A DNA stretch of 64,000 bases, taken from Isoetes taiwanensis (Eukaryota > Streptophyta > Lycopodiopsida > Isoetales > Isoetaceae). Made by a program: the position numbers and the translations under genes. The stretch covers positions 2,973,242 to 3,037,241 of the forward strand of contig JAJEKV010000087.1 of the NCBI GenBank assembly GCA_021234155.1, in the 5' to 3' direction. Below the pieces are notes generated by a model. That model worked only from the letters and a program-made list of their open reading frames with translations, had not been told where the DNA came from and made no database searches. Position 1 is the first letter of the stretch. Every line of letters begins with the position of its first letter. Shown piece after piece: positions 56,753 to 64,000 of this stretch.

Positions 56753-59068
56753 TAATTCTATAAGGCCCTAAAACAAACTCCTTTTCATCTATTGGTCTGT
56801 CATCTGCAAATGCTCGAATATAATGCTTTCCTTGCCGATGTCGCTGTTCTAATGCTGAAAGAAATAATTTTTATCGAATCCTAATTGTCAACGACTCAAA
56901 TCAGGTTGTGGGTAAGTATTTCCAGCTTAGTAGTTCTTTCTTAGTAAGCTTAAATGTTTTTTCATGCTAAACTGTGCAAGTTTGTCAAATATGAGGCAGG
57001 AATTGTTACAAGGACTGATATCTTTATAGCACTAGAAGGATCCACATGAACTATTTGACAAAACAAATCCTTAATCAATAATCGACTTCAGTAAAGCACT
57101 AGTCCTTCATATCAAGTGCCAATAAGTTCGTTTTGCTTATGGATATATTAGACTTGTTTTTGCTTCATTCTTCAGGGTTGTTGAGCAACGCACGAATTGG
57201 GACAAGCAGAAGACATGTAAATGAGTAATACTTCTGAATGGTTAGGAATAATATAAAAATAATAAATTATTGCCCCTAGGCTATTTGCTTCAGTGTTGTG
57301 TATATTAGCTTGATACAAATCTATTAAATGTAAAGCCTTTTTGAACTGAGATTTTTATTATAAATTTTGTTTTACAATAGGCCTTGACAGCTCTTACTAC
57401 ATTTTTATTTTATTGTAATTTTATTACCCACTTTTGAAGATTATAAAAATGGTTAGAAGTTGTTGGGTAGGCAGCAAAACTTTGATGATATAGGTGGCAA
57501 GCATGCCATCTCTTTTGAAATTTCTGTTTTAAATTTACTAAAACCAACATCTTGTAGTTGCAGCATGGGCACACTTGGAGGTGTCAGACAAACAAGTAGC
57601 AAGCGGTTAGCCACGGGAGCTTTTGCTTAAAGGAACTTGGAAAAGAGATTCTTTGAGTTCACTTGGGATGTATGTCGGAATGGGAAGTATTGACGTGTTT
57701 TAGTGTAAAGGATGAAAAGATCAACGACGAAATCTATTGGTGAGAATCCATCAAGTTTATAGTTGGCTCTAGGGGGTTCTTGCAAGGGTTTATGGCTAAA
57801 TCCCTCTTTATGTCTATCTAGGCCTTTGGCCCATAGCATATCATGAGGTATGCTAAGAATCATGAAAGCCATGTCATTGCCTTGGAAACCCTAATTTCAA
57901 AAAACCTTATGTCTAATTATATCTAGAAAACCTAATTCAATTGCCAAACTACTGCATGGTTGACCTTACATTTTGTGTACAAGTTAAATTTGTACACAAG
58001 GTTCTCAAGATGCAAGGTGAAATGTGCATGCATACTTTCTAACATACTCCATGGTTGCCAAAAACATGGATTTGTGTAGGTGGTTGCCAAAGAAATGGAT
58101 TCGTAGAAATGAATTGTGTATAACCAATTTCTATTTCTATTGGAATCATATAATATGTCGAGTATATGCAATTGCATAGTGGCAATGCATTTCTTTAGAT
58201 TAACGTATCAACAAGATTCACACTTGCTTACAATGAAAACACCCTCCAAGAATCGAACCTGAATAAATCTATTGGGTGCAACATATATGAGGTGCAAGAT
58301 ATATGCCCGAATTGCAAATTTCTGCACCTGGAAGAACAAAAAACTATAACACATGGCTTTATGAACTCAAATCAGCCATCATATTAGAAGTTCCAAGATC
58401 ACACTCTCACTAAGAGCACAACTTGACATGGTATTGGTGTCGTCATCTCACCAACACCATTTACAATAAACTACCAGAGCAACGAAAACAAATAGTGCCA
58501 TTATCACCTTGGCACCATCTCTACAAAGAAAAATACAACACATCAATGTCCCACATGGGTGCCCAACAAAACCTAATCTCACCTCAAGGGATAACTTAGC
58601 ACAGACGACCATTCATACAATTCATATGATGGAAGAGTTAACAATGTTCGGCGACATCGACACTGCATCTAAGACGCTATATGTCACAATGGTAGGAGCA
58701 TTGCTTGACAAATTTCTCGGTTATCCATTAGGAGGCGCATTAGCTACAATAAAGATCCTCAATCGTTGCATCAAAATGTACTGTAGAGCTGGGGTAAATG
58801 CACGTTCGAGCTCAACCACGAAGTCCAAATCATTGTCTTCGACAGGGCCTGCTCATAACCCAACCCATAACTATTGAGCAACAAAAGACATGCCTTTGCA
58901 TTTTCAAACAACTTTACTTTGCTTGCAACTTTCATGTACTTCATCCTATTAAATTCTTAGCAATCAATTTATAATATCATTCACATGACGCAATAAATGT
59001 AACTAGGCCTGACTTTTATGCATTCATCGTCTGCAAAATGGTTATCGTTCCTGGGGGCACACAAAGAG

Positions 59069-59101
59069 AGGGAGGGAGGGAGGGAGGGAGGGAGGGAGGG
59101 A
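59069..59101 (+). repeat. (GGGA)n microsatellite
   Basis: About eight GGGA units embedded in a longer purine-only run that continues into GAGAGAGA. Confidence 0.9.
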
Positions 59102-59638
59102 AGAGAGAGAAGCATCGGCCACATGCGAGTTGAGAGATCATGGGAGATCATGGGCGAGACATTTTGAGAGGAGAGATTATTAGAGAGATGCATTTAGAGA
59201 TAATTCGCCCCTAACTGATGTTAGGGGCATTTCCATTAATGAGACGTTCGTTAAGGATAATGTCCTGAAAATTTTATAGAGCCAATTTTTGGAGCCGGAA
59301 TTTTCGACCTTAATTCCGGCCCCTATTTAAGGTGGGCAGGCTCCAAGTATCGAAGCTCCAAAATTCTTCCCTCCTAGCATTGCAGGGTATTTTTTAGTGG
59401 CCCCGGCGGGCCAGTTGGCCACACATTCACATTTTTCTAGAAACAGCTGGCTACGCTAGAGTAGGATAAGTTCATGTCATGACCGAAGGGTAATCGCCAG
59501 TTCAAACCACGAGTTTGTGATTTTTGCATGTCTAGTAGCCAATTCGAAGTTTACTAGGCCTTGCTAGACGTAGGGTGTGGCCAATTCGAATTTTTATTTG
59601 TAATCACAAAATTAATGAGGTAGCCATTTAGAACATCA
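59102..59638. other. Intergenic DNA before the MITE
   Basis: Contains a small foldback GCCGGAATT / AATTCCGGC near 59295-59325 and a loosely tRNA-like stretch (TGGCTACGCTAGAGTAGG then CCAGTTCAAACC) at about 59447-59515. No gene seen. Confidence 0.4.
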
Positions 59639-59919
59639 GGGTCAAAGCATGGAGCTGGGGGGCATTTTTGCGCCAGCCAAGCACCCCCTAAGCACCTAAT
59701 GTGGGAAATTTTACTTATTTTTATCTTTTTTTCTATAACTCCGATGAAGCTGAAATTTTGTATTCCAAGGCGTAATATGAATGCGTTTCAGGGAAAAAAA
59801 TCAAAAAAATAAAAGAAAAATATTTTTTAAAAATACAAAGAAAATAGCTCCGAAAAGCACCCCCTAAGCACTATGTGTCGCTGACACAAAAAGTGTCCCC
59901 CACCTCCATGCTTTGACCC
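59639..59919. mobile_element. 281-bp MITE with inverted ends
   Basis: Left end GGGTCAAAGCATGGAGCTGG pairs with the right end CCACCTCCATGCTTTGACCC with about one difference over 23 bp. ATCA flanks both sides (59635-59638 and 59920-59923), a plausible 4-bp target duplication. Just inside each end is the direct motif AAGCACCCCCTAAGCAC. No coding capacity. Confidence 0.8.
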
Positions 59920-59923
59920 ATCA

Positions 59924-60341
59924 AATAAATTTAAATAGGTTAGGGGGTAGCCATATTACACCTCAGCCACATTGGCTACTAGGAAATCGCCACTTGTACC
60001 TCTATGAGGGATTCATGTTAGTTTTGTAATTTAATCAAGCATCAGAGACTGTAGACGGTGCTTTCACACACAGGTTTAGCTTATTCTACCCCGTTACCTT
60101 ATTTTTTGTTTCATTTATCATGTCTAACCATATAATATTGAGTGGAATAAGAATTTAATATTGTCACTTTGCAGATCTTCGATTTGTATTCACGATTTTG
60201 GTTGAGAGGGAGATCTGTCCTAAATCCAAACTAAGCTTTAATCTCATCACTTCAGGTTAGTTTTCACCCTGTTCATATATGCAAGAATGGTTTTTGATGC
60301 CTGCAAACAAGGTTGATGCCCAAACGTTAAATTGGTGCAGC
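59924..60341. other. Spacer and probable 5' region of the hAT gene
   Basis: No coding signature. hAT-type terminal repeats were not identified here. Confidence 0.35.
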
Positions 60342-62993
60342 ATGGAGGGAGCTTCACAAAAGAGAATAATTGAGTTCTTGGGAGGTGCGGCATCAAGGAC
60401 AAAGCACCGTATTACTATATCAGAGTTTACGTCCACTTTCACACCAAATTGAGGGGCTTGATGAAGGCTATGCATCTGCAGATGATAAGGATTATGACCC
60501 TGACGAGTTGACAGAACAATCAGATGATTTTGGTCCAGAAAATGAGAGTGAGATGCGTGAGAGTGAGATGCGTGAGAGTGAAATGCATCATCGTGAAAAA
60601 GAACTGCTTGGGCGAGGACTATATAAGGAGAGGAAGTGCAGCCGATGGGATGCCAATAGAAACTTCAAAAATGATTGGCTTAGAGAGTATCCCTTCGTGG
60701 AACCTGTCGATGTGGAAGGGCGGAAAATGGTAAAGTGCACTATTTGCTCTTGGAAAAATAAGACGGATAAACTATTCCAGCCAAAGAAGAACAGTATTGA
60801 TAGGCATGTTGGTAAATTGAAAAGGAAAATTATAGAGGATGGAGTAACTAAATATGTATTTGCTGGATGGGAAGGTCCTGAGAAGAATTTGCATGCACGA
60901 AATGCAATACTATTTTATAGAAATGAGGAACTTTTGAAGGAAAAGAAGAACAAAGCAACCAAATTGCATTGTCTGTTTGAGAAAGCTGAATTATTGGAGT
61001 ATGAGTCTAAGTGTATTCAAATGAGAGTTGTGTTGCATTTGCTCCAGCATGGTCGCCCAATGAAAGATTACCCAGAGCATGAAATATTAAATGTAGCACA
61101 TAGACTGCCAAATATTCCAAGATGCCATTGGTCAGAAAATTCTGGTTGGGAGTTTGCAACTCACATGTCCTTTGTTGCAGTTGAGGAGCTACGTGATGTA
61201 ATTAAAGGTAACTAGTTTTTTAAGGTCATTCGTCTTAGAATGATACTAATCCCTTGATGTGTTTGTGTATGTGCCATAGGGTCTACCTTCTTAGCCTTGT
61301 CTCTGGATGAAGTCACGGCAAAAGATAATACATCATGGCTCTGTATGCATTTGTATAATGTTGTGGATTTCCAGAGGCGATCATACTTTTTGAGCATAAC
61401 AAAGTTGCGTCTCGATGCTACGGCTGAAACTCTTTATGGCGTGGTGCAAGAAAAGCTGAAGGAGATTGCAAATATGAGTTTAGTGGATTGCGCAAGAAAG
61501 CTGATCTGTTTTGGTACGGATGGAGCAAGTGTAATGACTGGTTGCAATACAGGATTGGGTGTTAGGTTGCAGACCAGTTTTTTGCCTTACATGGTGGCAA
61601 TACATTGTATGGCTCATCGAACAAATTTAGCTTTCAAAATTGTCTCTGACTTTGTTTGTGTTCAAAAGGTTGAGAATCTTATACGTGCAGTTAACCAGTT
61701 CTATTGTCGCAGCCCGCAAAGGTTTGCTCACTTCCAACAATTTTCAGTAGGTTTAAGTGAGGGGCTGAAATTGCTAAAAGATGTAGAAACTCGTTGGATA
61801 TCCATAGCTTTGCCTGTTCGTCGATTATGCAGTGAATATGTTTCTGTTGTAGGGGCTTGTGCACAGTTGGCTGATGAAAATGAAGCAGCAACACGAGATC
61901 TATTTTCACTTCTCACAGATGCTGAGACATTGTTAACTCTTTATGCTCTCACTCCATTGCTTAGAGAGTTAACCTTCTTGATTAAACAGGCTCAAGATAA
62001 AACCATCTACATTCTGGAGTATTCAATTGCAAGAAAGATCGCATGCACTAAACTTGATAAGTTATATGTTGGAGATAATTGCTTTGAAAAGGATGAGACC
62101 TTTTATAGATGGCAAAACTTGGTTTCCTTTGCGGGGAAGGCGAGGGAGCTTTTGGCATACAATGACAAATGGATATTATGCATACATGTTAATGATGTGT
62201 TTTTTTCCATTGTATCATAGGAAGAAGAGTGGTCGAAATAATTATAAGTTTGAAGGTGGAAGTGAAGGAATCAGACTTTGATTCACTTGTTACATCTATA
62301 AGAAACGAGATGAAATCTGTGGCAGAATCTCTATCTCAAGAATTACGATCTAGATTTCCTCGAGATGAATTCCTGGATGCAATGGGTATTGTATTTCCCA
62401 ATTTCTGGAATAATGCTACAACGCATGAGGTATTGTTTCCCAGATTTACTATTAGTTTAGGTGTCTTGAGAGATCATTTTTGTGCTAGCCATGTGGTTGA
62501 TGGTGTGGAAATTAATGGTGTATTGGATCTTGAAGCATTGAAAGAACAATCGGGCTTATTTGGTACTACTATGTATGCCCAATATGGGCTATTAGAAAAG
62601 CCACTAGAGCAAGGGGTTGTTACAAGATTATGGATGAAGTTAACCTCTCATGATTATCTAAAGGCTGCCTTGAGTGAATACATTAAGTTGGCAAATCTGA
62701 TTTTGACAATGATACTTGGTAGCATAGAAGATGAGCGGGCTTTTAGCTCGCTTTCTTTCATAAAGAATAAGCTGCGCAACAGATTGGATGCAAACTTAAA
62801 TGCAACCTTGCATCTATATAAGTGTGATCACTCGTTGGAAAGTTTCCCTTATGATCAAGCTTTTCAAATGTGGAAACAAGCAACTAATAGAAGAGGAACT
62901 ACGGCAATGCATGAGCTGCAGCATGAGAATCCTCCCATCCTTCATGACAAACCGGAATTAAGCGTGAATGCATGGCACGTCACAAACCTCTAG
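60342..62993 (+). pseudogene. hAT-family transposase gene, nearly complete
   Basis: The ATG at 60342 gives EGASQKRIIEFLGGAA; a frame change before 60450 joins 60370-61207, which encodes an acidic stretch with ESEMRESEMRESEMHHRE repeats and a zinc-finger segment (MVKCTICSWKNKTDKLFQPK then IDRHVGK). A 72-bp intron (61208-61279) leads to ALSLDEVTAKDNTSWLCMHL (first Asp), FGTDGASVMTGCNTGLG (second Asp) and IHCMAHRTNLAFK. A second intron-like gap ends near 62220. The last part (62229-62993) has GSIEDERAFSSLSFIKNKLR, with the catalytic Glu and the hAT dimerisation region. A one-base shift near 62255 separates YKFEG from ESDFDSLV, so as read it is probably dead. It resembles plant zinc-finger 862-like hAT transposases. 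Confidence 0.8.
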
Positions 62994-64000
62994 CGTAAAA
63001 GGTATGTACTTGATTAATTTCTATTTTCTGTTTGGAGTAGTCTGCATGTTTTAATACATGTTCTCTTGCATGCAGGGCTCTCATCAATATTATGAGCAAA
63101 AACAGAACCTAAATCTACATCACATTTAGTTTCTTAAAATGTTTAGTTAAAGATTCAGATATGTGCTATAGAAGACATGATATGTTACAGTAAGAGTATT
63201 TCTTTTGTGCTGAAACTCTAGTTGCCTGCAGATCTTGGATGGCACTCTAAGGCAAGTAACATGTAATAGAATAAACATTTTGTTTTCTGTTTCCACTTTT
63301 CATTTTCTATTATCTAGTATGGTATTTGTATGATATAGTTTAATTGCAGGTTGTATTTCTGTGCAACATTATCAAGAAGAAGTGCAGCATAGGATCTGTC
63401 TTCTTAGAACCCATCATGATACTATTATCTAGTTTAGTTATGGTGTTTGAAAGATATAGTTTAATTGCAGGTTGTAATTTCTGTGCAACATTGTGCCGCA
63501 TAGTTTCTGTAATTTCTGTACAAGAAGTGCAGCATAGGATCAGAGATCCTTGAGGTTTTAGGTAGGTTGCATGCAACCTAGATGGAAGCGATTGGAACTT
63601 TAATGCAATATTGGAACTTATTTTCAATGTTACAGTCGGTTACTGTAGCAATAGGATCTTCCCGTTACTGTAGATACCCTGTTCAGTTACGATTATATTT
63701 TCGCCGAATTTAGTGATTGCAGTGATTGCAGAATTTAGTGATTGTAGAATTCAGTGATTGCGGAATGTACAAGCCGGATTCAAGCATGCCGGATTCAAGC
63801 ATGTGACTGCACAGCCGGATTCAAACCTTTTTGGAGAGACGCCGAAATAGGGCGATACCATACCATATGAGAGCAAATGTTCATTCTGGAGTTGCATAGC
63901 ATAATAACTTAGAAATACGAGACCAAATAATAACTTAGAAATCCGAGACCTATAGCAACTATAGAAATAATAATAATAATAATATTATGATCACGCCCGC
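62994..64000. other. Right flank, repeats only
   Basis: A direct repeat of about 90 bp with 115-120 bp period (CTATTATCTAG... GATATAGTTTAATTGCAGGT) begins at about 63307 and 63422. An 18-bp perfect palindrome TAGGTTGCATGCAACCTA is at 63563-63580. GCCGGATTCAAGCATG repeats at 63773-63826, and an (AAT)n run lies near 63966-63990. No gene seen. Confidence 0.5.

Larger units (their letters stand above)
54276..59068. other. Long intergenic stretch, no recognised gene
   Basis: AT-rich with only short unsupported ORFs (for example 54548-54937 and 58509-58877). Three short tandem duplications are listed separately. Confidence 0.4.

Noticed and set aside
58509-58877. 122-codon open frame
   Set aside because: No recognisable domain, no codon pattern distinct from intergenic neighbours.
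59447-59515. tRNA-derived SINE
   Set aside because: A and B box-like motifs are loose and neither a tail nor target duplication was seen.

Overview
The window is nuclear DNA of a land plant. The evidence is a 21-exon spliced gene for a plant SCY1-like protein, GT-AG introns of about 60-550 bp, and plant-type transposons (chromovirus, LINE, hAT, PIF/Harbinger, Helitron end). A chromodomain-bearing Ty3 element, a DUF7869-type gene and a coiled-coil/RRM LINE together suggest, as inference only, a seed-free lineage (lycophyte, fern or bryophyte). No rRNA or tRNA gene, CRISPR array or organellar segment was seen.

Layout. 1-3.3 kb: no recognised gene, three short tandem duplications. 3.3-15.6 kb: a 12.2-kb block bounded by a perfect 25-bp inverted repeat and visibly richer in G+C over much of its length. 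It holds a decayed DUF7869-type gene (minus), a DUF8039-like fragment (minus), unrecognised plus-strand coding remnants, an FCP1/HAD-like phosphatase relic lacking its nucleophile, an array of about 85-nt imperfect hairpins, and some 20 copies of a short palindrome, five of them in a tandem array with 184-bp higher-order periodicity. 15.6-19.75 kb: a Helitron 3' end and a PIF/Harbinger element with truncated transposase. 19.9-26.3 kb: the one clearly intact gene, a SCY1-like (CTEXP/SCYL1-type) pseudokinase, 793 codons plus stop, all exon phases consistent. 26.3-30.9 kb: non-coding, with a 132-bp foldback. 30.9-34.0 kb: a decayed LINE ORF1-like (DUF4283 plus zinc knuckle) locus. 36.1-44.6 kb: an intronless two-kinase-domain gene (active-looking kinase, then pseudokinase) split by a 5,995-bp chromovirus with 520-bp LTRs and a 5-bp target duplication; the host reading frame is continuous across the empty site. 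44.75-53.1 kb: the 5' end of an LRR receptor kinase, cut by a minus-strand LINE, itself cut by a 4.04-kb terminal-inverted-repeat element. 53.4-54.3 kb: an arogenate dehydratase pseudogene fragment and coiled-coil exons. 54.3-60.3 kb: mostly featureless, with a 281-bp MITE. 60.3-63.0 kb: a nearly complete hAT transposase gene with one apparent frameshift. The right end is non-coding with repeats.

The region reads as a transposon graveyard around one housekeeping gene. Two signalling genes were inactivated by insertions. The least explained feature is the 3.3-15.6 kb block. Family names come from motif recognition by eye, not from database searches.
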